Below are positions 1 through 5,067 of a stretch of DNA of 5,149 nucleotides, one piece after another. The DNA is from Sneathiella sp. (GTDB lineage Bacteria > Pseudomonadota > Alphaproteobacteria > Sneathiellales > Sneathiellaceae), in contig NVRR01000015.1 of assembly GCA_002732675.1 (NCBI GenBank), forward strand, positions 1 to 5,149, written 5' to 3'. The notes under the pieces were generated by a model. It was not told the DNA's origin and ran no database searches. It was given only the letters and a program-made list of their open reading frames with translations. The position numbers and the translations under genes were made by a program. Each line of letters begins with the position of its first letter. Position 1 is the first letter of the stretch.

Positions 1-87
1 ATCGAGGAAAAGGTGGTTCATGGGTTGGGCGCACAGGATCATGCATTGCTCATAGATCTTTTGAAACAGTTCCATAAAGTAATCTAG
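1..87 (+). CDS. C-terminal end of a probable MarR-family transcriptional regulator (partial)
   Basis: An open frame enters from the left edge and runs 28 codons to a TAG at 85-87. The peptide contains GLGAQDHALLIDLL followed by KQFHK. This resembles the end of MarR-family regulators, where a GLS-x-E/D-E segment and a leucine-rich helix (often LxxLLxRL) form part of the dimerisation domain. The winged-helix DNA-binding part would lie outside the window, so the family call rests on this short tail only. The stop codon overlaps that of the convergent LysR gene, since both use the CTAG at 84-87. That tight tail-to-tail packing supports this being a real gene end. It could instead be another helical protein. 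Confidence 0.55.
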   Translation: MEEKVVHGLGAQDHALLIDLLKQFHKVI

Positions 88-977
88 GGTACGGCCTGTA
101 TATAACCTTCGAGAATGCCCCGGTTCTTCACCACTAGCTCTTTCAGCCAGTTGGCCATCTGGCGAAACCTCGGTGTATTGTTCAAATCCTTGTGGAGGAT
201 CAGCCAGGCTTCCCGCTGCAAGACGGGATCTGGTCCGGTAAGCCGTTCAATTCCATCAATACTGTCGCCCAGAACGCACGGTAAAACCCCAATGCCGATG
301 CCGGAGCGGATTGCACTTGCCAGGGAAATGGCCGAACTGGTTGTCATTCTGACATCCAGGTTTTGAAAATTATCCTGTAGCCATTGCATTTCGGGGATTT
401 GGGATAAGGTCTCGTCATAAGTAATCCAGGGCAGGGCCTGCCATTCAGAAGCGGTACGGAAACGCCTATGCTCTTGCACACCATAGACGGAAAAGCCCAC
501 ATTCCCCATTTTGCTGATGATCATGTTGCCATGGTCCGGCCGCGCCAGTCGGATGGCGATGTCGGCCTCGCGCCGTTCAATATACAGATTGTTATTCTCG
601 GCCACGAACTCCGCTTTAATATTGGGGAATCGGTGATGGAAGTCGGCCATTCTGGGGATGACGAAGTTACTGATCAGGCTCTCAACGGCGGTGACGCGGA
701 CAGAGCCGGAAAGCGCTGCATCGCTATCCGAAACGGCATGGGAAATTGCCAGTATGTTGAGTTCAAGGGCTTCCGCATGGACATTAATCGTTTGTCCCAT
801 GTCGGTCAGGATCTGGCGGCCGTTTTCCTTGCGGAAAAGCCGGGTTGAAAGATCTTGCTCGATGGCGGCGATCCGGCGGGTAACCGTTGTCTGATTGACC
901 TTCAGGTGCCGCGCTGCCGCAGACAATGTTCCGCTCCGCGCAACAGCCAGAAAATATTTTACGTCATTCCAATTCAT
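84..977 (-). CDS. LysR-family transcriptional regulator
   Basis: This 297-residue protein has the normal length and architecture of a LysR-type regulator. The N-terminal winged helix-turn-helix spans about residues 1-60 (SAAARHLKVNQTTVTRRIAA marks the DNA-binding helices, followed by LFRKENGR and LTDMG). A linker helix follows, and then a periplasmic-binding-protein-like effector domain from about residue 90 (SGSVRVTAVES, IPRMADFHHRFP, ADIAIRLARPD, SGIGIGVLPCVLG). The family binds DNA as a tetramer in the cytoplasm and responds to a small ligand, which cannot be read from sequence. The ATG start (complement of 975-977) fits the start of the HTH, although the ribosome binding site is weak. The gene is divergent from the isochorismatase-like gene, so its likely roles are control of that gene and autorepression. 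It converges with the partial regulator at the left edge. Confidence 0.95.
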   Translation of the reverse strand: MNWNDVKYFLAVARSGTLSAAARHLKVNQTTVTRRIAAIEQDLSTRLFRKENGRQILTDMGQTINVHAEALELNILAISHAVSDSDAALSGSVRVTAVESLISNFVIPRMADFHHRFPNIKAEFVAENNNLYIERREADIAIRLARPDHGNMIISKMGNVGFSVYGVQEHRRFRTASEWQALPWITYDETLSQIPEMQWLQDNFQNLDVRMTTSSAISLASAIRSGIGIGVLPCVLGDSIDGIERLTGPDPVLQREAWLILHKDLNNTPRFRQMANWLKELVVKNRGILEGYIQAVP

Positions 978-979
978 CT

Positions 980-1008
980 CTGCATTTTTGCAGATAAATA
1001 CTGCAAAA
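980..1008. promoter_or_regulatory. Candidate LysR operator: nested inverted TGCAG repeats in the divergent promoter region
   Basis: Two overlapping perfect dyads are visible. CTGCA (980-984) and TGCAG (989-993) are separated by four T. TTTTGCAG (986-993) and CTGCAAAA (1001-1008) are separated by 7 bp. The GCAG-N7-CTGC core has the 15-bp footprint usual for LysR boxes (compare ATAC-N7-GTAT), although the exact T-N11-A is not centred on this dyad. It lies 9-33 bp ahead of the LysR start and about 70-100 bp ahead of the hydrolase start, which suits autorepression plus activation. The dyads are seen; binding by this LysR protein is inferred. Confidence 0.5.
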
Positions 1009-1023
1009 TAAAGGATATTTGTT

Positions 1024-1061
1024 GTGAAAATGCAGCTCTATTTTGAGAAGCATATTTTCAC
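1024..1061 (+). promoter_or_regulatory. Interrupted inverted repeat / possible 5'-leader stem-loop before the isochorismatase-like gene
   Basis: GTGAAAAT (1024-1031) and ATTTTCAC (1054-1061) are perfect 8-bp arms. Inside them, GC (1032-1033) can pair with GC (1050-1051) and CTC (1036-1038) with GAG (1045-1047), leaving a TATTTT loop. The structure ends about six bases before the ribosome binding site GAAGGAA (1067-1073). If transcription starts upstream of it, it would be a leader hairpin; otherwise it is a second operator dyad. It has no T tract, so it is not a usual terminator. Confidence 0.4.
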
Positions 1062-1078
1062 GAATGGAAGGAATACCC

Positions 1079-1681
1079 ATGCAGGTCCCAAAAACACTTC
1101 TTTCGCTCTCTGGTGCCGATATGACACCCGGAGCGCTGTCGAAATCCACCCTCATCGTTATCGACTGCCAGCAGGAATATGTGGATGGGATGCTGCCTCT
1201 GCCTGGCGTCGCGGCTGCGCTTGAGGAAGTAAGCCGTCTTTTGGTCATGGCCCGCGCTGCCGGTACGCCCATACTACATATTGCGCATAAAGGCGCGGCG
1301 GGCGGTGCCTTTGACCGCGATGGCGCGGGCGGTCAGTTCGCCCGTCATGCCGCCCCGGAAAAAGAGGAAAGCGTTATTGAAAAGCCGCTTCCCAATGCGT
1401 TTGCGAAAACCAGTCTAGCTGAAGAACTCGAGAAAATTGGCCGCAAAGAACTTATTGTCTGTGGGTTCATGACCCATATGTGCGTGAGCTCAACTGTTCG
1501 GGCGGCGATGGATCTGGGATATCGCAACACGGTGATTGCTGCGGCTTCCGGCACTCGCGATCTTCCCGGCGTGAATGGCGGCGGCATTATAACGGCAGAT
1601 GTGCTTCATCAGGCAAGTCTCGCGGCGCTTGCAGACAGGTTTGCGATTATTGCAGGGTCCGTTGCCGACTTGCCGGAATAG
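1079..1681 (+). CDS. Isochorismatase-family cysteine hydrolase
   Basis: The 200-residue product matches the isochorismatase-like hydrolase fold in length and motifs. The family triad is visible: Asp29 in LIVIDCQQEY, Lys102 in VIEKPLPNAF and Cys135 in CGFMTHMCVSSTVRAA. The members hydrolyse amide, imide or vinyl-ether bonds (nicotinamidase, N-carbamoylsarcosine amidase, isochorismatase and many uncharacterised enzymes) in the cytoplasm. The HMCVSSTVRAA block is typical of the stand-alone cysteine hydrolase branch. No aryl-carrier domain or siderophore genes are present, so isochorismate is an unlikely substrate and the real one is unknown. I chose ATG 1079 because GAAGGAA at 1067-1073 is well spaced before it. 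In-frame TTG 1043 and ATG 1064 lie within or next to the stem-loop and lack such a site. It is divergent from the LysR gene, its probable regulator. Confidence 0.92.
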   Translation: MQVPKTLLSLSGADMTPGALSKSTLIVIDCQQEYVDGMLPLPGVAAALEEVSRLLVMARAAGTPILHIAHKGAAGGAFDRDGAGGQFARHAAPEKEESVIEKPLPNAFAKTSLAEELEKIGRKELIVCGFMTHMCVSSTVRAAMDLGYRNTVIAAASGTRDLPGVNGGGIITADVLHQASLAALADRFAIIAGSVADLPE

Positions 1682-1958
1682 AATTACCGTCACGCATTAC
1701 ATATGATTCGCCCATTTCAAGGGTAAAAACCCCAATTGCACATGATCTATGCGGGCGTATAAAACTACACTCCATACGAGAAACTATATATAGTATGTCC
1801 GTATTGAGAGAACTAATACATAGTCGGTCAATATCTAATTTGGTGCATAAATAAAAAATATAGCAACTAAAACGCTTGTTCATCCACAGACCCATCGTCA
1901 TACTTTCTTTATCAGCAGGACCCGCCCTCTTCGGAAGGCGATATGACAGGGGGATGAT
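1682..1958. other. AT-rich intergenic region with a 12-bp palindrome
   Basis: I see no credible gene in these 277 bases. The stretch from about 1740 to 1870 is clearly richer in A and T than the flanking genes. It holds the perfect palindrome ACTATATATAGT (1783-1794) and several TATG/GTAT/ATAC elements around it (CATAC 1773-1777, GTATG 1793-1797, CGTAT 1800-1804). GGGT-AAAA-ACCC at 1721-1732 is a very short hairpin without a T tract, so it is a poor terminator. TTGTTC (1876-1881) with CATACT (1899-1904) at 17-bp spacing is a weak sigma-70-like pair ahead of the next gene. Confidence 0.6.
1783..1794. repeat. 12-bp perfect palindrome ACTATATATAGT
   Basis: The 12 bases equal their own reverse complement and lie in the most AT-rich part of the gap between the hydrolase gene and the small membrane protein gene. 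A site of this type could bind a homodimeric regulator, but alternating T and A makes palindromes likely by chance. No partner is known. Confidence 0.4.
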
Positions 1959-2141
1959 ATGGGACTAATCTTTAGGGATATGAATAAGGCGCTTTCCGTT
2001 AAATCCTGCTATTCAAAGGGCCTGTTTTCGTCTGCGATTTTTGTCCTGATCTTCTTGCTCTCCGCCGCTTTTTTTATCACAGATAGCCCGGTTGCCGACT
2101 TGCAATCGGCGCTGGGCTATCAAGTGGCCCTGACCGAATAG
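1959..2141 (+). CDS. Small single-pass membrane protein (hypothetical)
   Basis: This 60-codon frame has features of a real small gene. AGGGGG (1948-1953) lies 5 bases before ATG 1959. The N-terminal part is basic (Arg6, Lys10, Lys15, Lys20), followed by a hydrophobic stretch at about residues 23-41 (SSAIFVLIFLLSAAFFI) and a short polar tail. This predicts one transmembrane helix with the N-terminus in the cytoplasm. Third codon positions favour G and C moderately, as in the neighbours. I do not recognise a family. A second ATG at 1980 is in frame but its purine-rich site is too close. A five-codon frame (ATG 1943 to TGA 1957) with GGAAGG upstream ends one base before the start, and could be a leader peptide or chance. 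It is far from both neighbours and is probably its own transcription unit. It could be spurious. Confidence 0.5.
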   Translation: MGLIFRDMNKALSVKSCYSKGLFSSAIFVLIFLLSAAFFITDSPVADLQSALGYQVALTE

Positions 2142-2192
2142 GCGCCGCTTGCGCGTCATTCACGTCGCGGAATGCATGGGTTTGTGTCCCTG

Positions 2193-2211
2193 ACAACAAT
2201 TCCTTAATGAT
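2193..2211 (+). promoter_or_regulatory. Candidate CtrA-like half-site / shared upstream motif before the DIDALFD-tail gene
   Basis: ACAA-CAATTCC-TTAA at 2193-2207 has the spacing of a CtrA box (TTAA-N7-TTAA) with a degenerate left half. AATGAT follows it. The 11-mer AACAATTCCTT (2195-2205) occurs again at 3610-3620, about 75-80 bases before a start codon in both cases and followed by AATGAT both times. The recurrence is seen. The CtrA assignment is inference and is weaker here than at the second copy. Confidence 0.35.
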
Positions 2212-2285
2212 TGATGGTTACATTTTATCATTTGCTCAGTCGACGGACGGAGCGGAATAAATTTTTTTGACAGTAAGTTACCGCA

Positions 2286-2837
2286 ATGAATGACACAGAA
2301 AGCCAGCTTGCAATTTTGCGCACCCTTGCGCTGGATACCAATGTGAATTCAGTGACCTTATTGGCGACGGATTATCTCAATCACTTTAACGAAGCGCTAA
2401 TGCTGGCAGAGCTGCTTGTCGATATGCCCGATATGCTGGAGGATTTTGCCGCCTGGGCGCCAAAGGGGTATCAGGATCATTTCCGCGACAGTGGCATCGC
2501 CGACCGACAATTGGCCATCGACGCCTATGATTTCGCGCCGCCGGAGTATAAAATGCCCTTTGAGGCGACAATCGACCAGCTTAACCTGGAGATTACCGAT
2601 TTGCAGGATGGTTTGTCCCTTGGCGGCGATCCGTCGCCTATAAGCGGTGCAATACATGAGCTGGACGTAAAATGTGACAGACTGCGCAAGCTGATTGACC
2701 GGGCCGGCGGTATTATCAACGGTCAGGTGATGGACGACGGGCTTTTTACCCGCACCTCGGCGCCGGACCAGAATGACAACCGCGTATCGGCCGAGGAAAC
2801 GCTGGGCCAGGGTGATATTGATGCCTTGTTTGACTGA
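2286..2837 (+). CDS. Acidic helical protein of unknown function with a C-terminal FliM-like DIDALFD motif
   Basis: The product has 183 residues, no signal peptide and no membrane segment, so it should be cytoplasmic. It is strongly acidic and mostly predicted helical. The segment at about residues 29-92 (TDYLNHFNEALMLAELL, DMPDMLEDFAAW, PKGYQDHFRDSG, AIDAYDFAPPEY) looks like a compact conserved domain, but I cannot name its family. A helical stretch at about 93-145 follows, then a polar linker (SAPDQNDN), and the protein ends QGDIDALFD. That tail resembles the SQxEIDALL peptide at the N-terminus of FliM, which binds phosphorylated CheY; similar tails end some CheZ proteins. The CheZ DxxxQ active-site motif is not seen. 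A TAA at 2274-2276 in the same frame leaves ATG 2286 as the first ATG start, but the ribosome binding site is weak. The gene overlaps the next by 17 bases. Confidence 0.85.
   Translation: MNDTESQLAILRTLALDTNVNSVTLLATDYLNHFNEALMLAELLVDMPDMLEDFAAWAPKGYQDHFRDSGIADRQLAIDAYDFAPPEYKMPFEATIDQLNLEITDLQDGLSLGGDPSPISGAIHELDVKCDRLRKLIDRAGGIINGQVMDDGLFTRTSAPDQNDNRVSAEETLGQGDIDALFD
2809..2823 (+). promoter_or_regulatory. Ribosome binding site and start codon of the HENEH gene inside the DIDALFD codons
   Basis: AGGG at 2809-2812 (read as AGGGTGAT) sits 8 bases before ATG 2821. It decides the start of the next gene over the upstream in-frame ATG at 2773. The same bases encode the last residues (QGDIDALFD) of the preceding protein, so one stretch carries both a protein motif and a translation start. 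Coupled translation of the two genes is likely. Confidence 0.6.
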
Positions 2838-3558
2838 CCATAGCGCAAAGCGAAAACGATGTGCTGCCCTGCACTGGGCGGCGCGATTTGTCGTTCCCGT
2901 GGCCTTGTCAGTTGCCGTGTTGGTGAGCGCCGGGTCTGCCCATGCTGAAACCAACGAGAAATGCCTGGCGTCCTGGAAGAAGCCGAGCATCGATATCAAA
3001 AGGATAACGGCGAAACCAACGATCAATCACAAGAAAAATAGCCGGCAAATAGAGGCCGTCGCAAAAAAAAGCAATTTTGTGAAGGCGAAGGGCTATAAGC
3101 GCTTGCTCGGCTTGAATAATGTTTCGCTAGCGCAAAATATTAGCGTTTCGACATCGCATAGTAAGGCGAAAGATGGCCGATACTGCATCCGGCTGGAGAA
3201 AGTCAGTTTCGACTTCGGGATACGGAAAACGGAAATCTATATTGATCGCAAATATCGAAAATCCACTTGCGCTTACAAAGTGACGCTTGAACATGAGAAT
3301 GAACATACGCGCCTCAACCAAAAAACTGTCGATGAATATCGGCCGAGAATCAAGAAGGATCTGAAAAAGAGTGTGGTGCAGATAAAGCCGTTTCTAACGC
3401 GCGATCCGAACTTCGCTATCCAGTCTATCATCAGCCGGATATCCTTCGATATGAAGCCACTTCTTGAGGAATTCAGCGCGGCGCGGCAAGCTGCGAATGA
3501 TGTGATCGATACGAAACAGTCCTATCTCGCCACACATCGGAAATGTAACGACTGGTAA
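2821..3558 (+). CDS. Secreted HExxH-motif protein, putative zinc-dependent peptidase
   Basis: From ATG 2821 the product has 245 residues. A Sec signal peptide is clear: a basic n-region (AKRKR at 9-13), a hydrophobic core at about 23-38 and AHA at 40-42 before a probable cleavage point, so the mature protein is likely periplasmic or secreted. The mature part is basic and contains HENEH at 158-162 (3292-3306), which satisfies HExxH, the zinc-binding and catalytic signature of many metallopeptidases. It is preceded by Cys150 in a STCAYK segment and followed by Tyr173. Four mature cysteines (48, 122, 150 and one near the C-terminus in KCNDW) could form two disulfides. The arrangement resembles DUF922-like predicted secreted zinc proteases, but I cannot confirm the family or a third ligand. 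The frame is open upstream to ATG 2773, but that start would hide the signal peptide behind extra residues. Confidence 0.85.
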   Translation: MPCLTDHSAKRKRCAALHWAARFVVPVALSVAVLVSAGSAHAETNEKCLASWKKPSIDIKRITAKPTINHKKNSRQIEAVAKKSNFVKAKGYKRLLGLNNVSLAQNISVSTSHSKAKDGRYCIRLEKVSFDFGIRKTEIYIDRKYRKSTCAYKVTLEHENEHTRLNQKTVDEYRPRIKKDLKKSVVQIKPFLTRDPNFAIQSIISRISFDMKPLLEEFSAARQAANDVIDTKQSYLATHRKCNDW

Positions 3559-3575
3559 GCAGGTTTTTTCAGCCA

Positions 3576-3618
3576 TTTGCAATTTATTAACAATCCTTTG
3601 CAATTTATTAACAATTCC
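3576..3618 (+). repeat. Tandem repeat, two copies of a 19-bp identical unit at 21-bp spacing
   Basis: TTTGCAATTTATTAACAAT occurs at 3576-3594 and again at 3597-3615, followed by CC and TCC respectively. The 21-bp period is two helical turns, so identical sequence faces the same side of the DNA twice. A shorter TTGC follows in near phase at 3619-3622. It lies in the 136-bp gap between the HENEH gene and the PilZ gene. Confidence 0.9.
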
Positions 3619-3628
3619 TTGCTCTAAT
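3587..3628 (+). promoter_or_regulatory. Candidate promoter region of the PilZ/receiver pair with two CtrA-like boxes
   Basis: The tandem repeat creates TTAA-CAATCCT-TTGC (3587-3601) and TTAA-CAATTCC-TTGC (3608-3622). Both fit the TTAA-N7-TTAA frame of CtrA sites with a perfect left half and a half-matching right half. TCTAAT (3623-3628) matches five of six bases of a -10 hexamer and follows TTGCAA (3598-3603) at a long 19-bp spacing. If that promoter is used, box 1 overlaps the -35 element (activation geometry) and box 2 lies in the spacer (repression geometry). CtrA commonly controls motility and c-di-GMP genes in alphaproteobacteria, which fits the genes downstream. The binding protein is inferred. 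Confidence 0.4.
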
Positions 3629-3634
3629 GATCAC

Positions 3635-3657
3635 AAATCAATCCAAGCGTTTGATTT
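3635..3657. repeat. Inverted repeat AAATCAA / TTGATTT in the PilZ gene leader
   Basis: Perfect 7-bp arms at 3635-3641 and 3651-3657 flank a 9-base centre, 38 bases before ATG 3695. It could be an operator or a weak leader hairpin. The arms are AT-rich and no T tract follows, so it is not a convincing terminator. Confidence 0.4.
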
Positions 3658-3694
3658 AGCTGAGAATTCAGCCTAGTTGGGACAGAGAACTGAC

Positions 3695-4096
3695 ATGATC
3701 ATTGCCGAAGATATCAAGAAAATGTTGCGGGCCCTGGAGGCAGAAAACGACCACAAGTCAGGCGGTACCGCGAAAGATCGGAGATTTAGCCGAAACAGCG
3801 TTAAATGGCGAGCGACAATCCGTTGCGAGCAAGGTCATGCCTGTCTTCATGAGGAAGAACGCGAAGCGTCCGGTGTCATCAAGGACATATCAGCCAATGG
3901 CGCCCGGATCGACGTTCGCGGGTCATTTTTCGAGAAAAACAACCTGTTGCTGACCATTGCGGAAATGGGCGCGCTACGGTGTGACCTGGTTTGGCGTCGG
4001 GGTAATAAAATTGGCGTGCAGTTTACAGAGGACCCTCAACATGTCCTCGACCTGCTACGTAAAATTATCCCTGAGATTGACGAAACTGTTTGCTGA
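3695..4096 (+). CDS. PilZ-domain c-di-GMP-binding protein
   Basis: The product is a 133-residue single-domain PilZ protein with a short helical N-terminal lead (residues 1-20). Both c-di-GMP signatures are intact: RxxxR as DRRFSR (Arg29 and Arg33) and D/NxSxxG as DISANG (Asp64, Ser66, Gly69). The closing beta strands read LVWRRGNKIGVQF, typical of the domain end. A loop rich in Glu and His (HEEERE at 52-57) separates the two motifs. It should be a cytoplasmic c-di-GMP receptor; its output partner is unknown. I chose ATG 3695 over in-frame TTG 3677 because the TTG lacks a ribosome binding site, while GAGA (3685-3688) offers a weak one before the ATG. Its stop overlaps the next start (TGATG), so the receiver protein is probably translated with it. 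Confidence 0.93.
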   Translation: MIIAEDIKKMLRALEAENDHKSGGTAKDRRFSRNSVKWRATIRCEQGHACLHEEEREASGVIKDISANGARIDVRGSFFEKNNLLLTIAEMGALRCDLVWRRGNKIGVQFTEDPQHVLDLLRKIIPEIDETVC

Positions 4097-5067
4097 TGAC
4101 AGAGGGCCATTATCATCTGGCTTCGGTGTTGCTTTATGATCCGGACCCTGCGTTACGGCATAACACCAGAAGCGCCCTCCTCAATATCGGCTTCGGCGAT
4201 GTCGTCGCTGTGGAGGAGTTTGGCGAGTTCCTAGATAAAGCTTCGACCGGTGAGTTTGATCTTGTGCTTGCCGATGCTCGCTCCCCCGATGGACGTACAC
4301 TTAGCCTTGTTCAGGACATCCGCCGGAATATCCGGGGCAAGAATCCGTTTGTAAATGTTATTATCTCGCTGTGGGACACGGCTCCTGAAATTGTTGAAAC
4401 GGTCATTAATTCAGGCGCCGATGATCTGATCTCCCGGCCTATGTCGCGCACCCATATCCTGGAACGGGTGGTACGCCAGGTCGAGGCACGGAAGCCCTTT
4501 ATTGTCACCACGGATTATGTCGGCCCCGACAGGCGACAGGTGCCGCGCGGCTATCCGCTAGGATCGGCGATGGTGGTCCCCAATAATCTGCAGGCGAAAA
4601 TCCAGAACAAGCCGGAATTTGCGGCGACACCTGAAACCATTCAGGCGGCAACGCAGGCGGTGAACGACCGAAAAATCGCCATTTATACGGAACAGCTCCA
4701 GCGACTATCGTCAGCATTGCTTTTGCTGTCTGCCGGGTTCGAGGAAATGAGTGACCGTAATGGTGTTGCTCATAACATGTGCAGCATTGCCGAACGCCTG
4801 TCCGCCCGCATTGAGGGAACGAAGCTCTCCCATGTTACGTCGTTGTGTGACGGCTTGACCGATTTGCTCCGAAATATCGAGAAATCTCAAGCGGTGTTGA
4901 GCGTTCAGGAGCGAGAATTACTGGTGCAGATCCCGCTGGCGATCCAGAAGGCTTGTGCCCAGGTGCAGGAAACGGTCTCTGTTGTCTTTGATATTCGAGA
5001 TGTCTCGGCCCGTCTTCGTCGCCGCCGGGCGCGGCTGCCCGCAGCGGGGTTTGGGGACAGAGCGTAA
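4096..5067 (+). CDS. CheY-like response regulator with GPDRR linker and helical C-terminal domain
   Basis: From ATG 4096 the product has 323 residues. Residues about 9-130 form a receiver domain: acidic pocket in LLYDPDPAL (Asp15, Asp17), phosphoacceptor Asp60 in LVLADARSPDG, Ser91 at the switch Ser/Thr position and SRPMS at 113-117. The usual conserved Lys before that Pro is Arg114, and Pro16 replaces one acidic position, so phosphorylation may be altered. A linker KPFIVTTDYVGPDRR (133-147) follows, and then a helical region from about 180 to 310 with no DNA-binding or enzymatic motif that I recognise. The end is rich in Arg (RLRRRRARL). TTG 4090 is an alternative start, but ATG 4096 gives a one-base overlap with the PilZ stop and translational coupling. 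It is probably a signalling adaptor working with the PilZ protein. No histidine kinase lies in the window. Confidence 0.9.
   Translation: MTEGHYHLASVLLYDPDPALRHNTRSALLNIGFGDVVAVEEFGEFLDKASTGEFDLVLADARSPDGRTLSLVQDIRRNIRGKNPFVNVIISLWDTAPEIVETVINSGADDLISRPMSRTHILERVVRQVEARKPFIVTTDYVGPDRRQVPRGYPLGSAMVVPNNLQAKIQNKPEFAATPETIQAATQAVNDRKIAIYTEQLQRLSSALLLLSAGFEEMSDRNGVAHNMCSIAERLSARIEGTKLSHVTSLCDGLTDLLRNIEKSQAVLSVQERELLVQIPLAIQKACAQVQETVSVVFDIRDVSARLRRRRARLPAAGFGDRA

Noticed and set aside
115..894. Plus-strand open frames across 115-894.
   Set aside because: They lie antisense to the clear LysR gene, have no motifs and are shadow frames.
1721..1732. GGGT-AAAA-ACCC hairpin after the hydrolase gene as a terminator.
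   Set aside because: The stem is only 4 bp and no T tract follows it.
1661..2103. 13-bp exact repeat GTTGCCGACTTGC at 1661-1673 and 2091-2103, coding VADL in frame in both genes.
   Set aside because: The flanks do not match, the proteins are unrelated and no mobile element is near, so chance is the simplest explanation.
2267..2272. Perfect TTGACA hexamer as a -35 element for the gene at 2286.
   Set aside because: A -10 at normal spacing would fall inside the coding region and no TATAAT-like sequence is there.
2397..3026. Long minus-strand frame of 209 codons spanning the DIDALFD gene and the signal-peptide region.
   Set aside because: It is antisense to two well supported genes, has no recognisable domain and its composition looks like a mirrored shadow.
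4748..4850. HPt-like histidine in the helical C-terminal region of the receiver protein (VAHNMCSIAERL).
   Set aside because: The HPt signature H-x-L-K-G is absent; only a His in a helix is seen.
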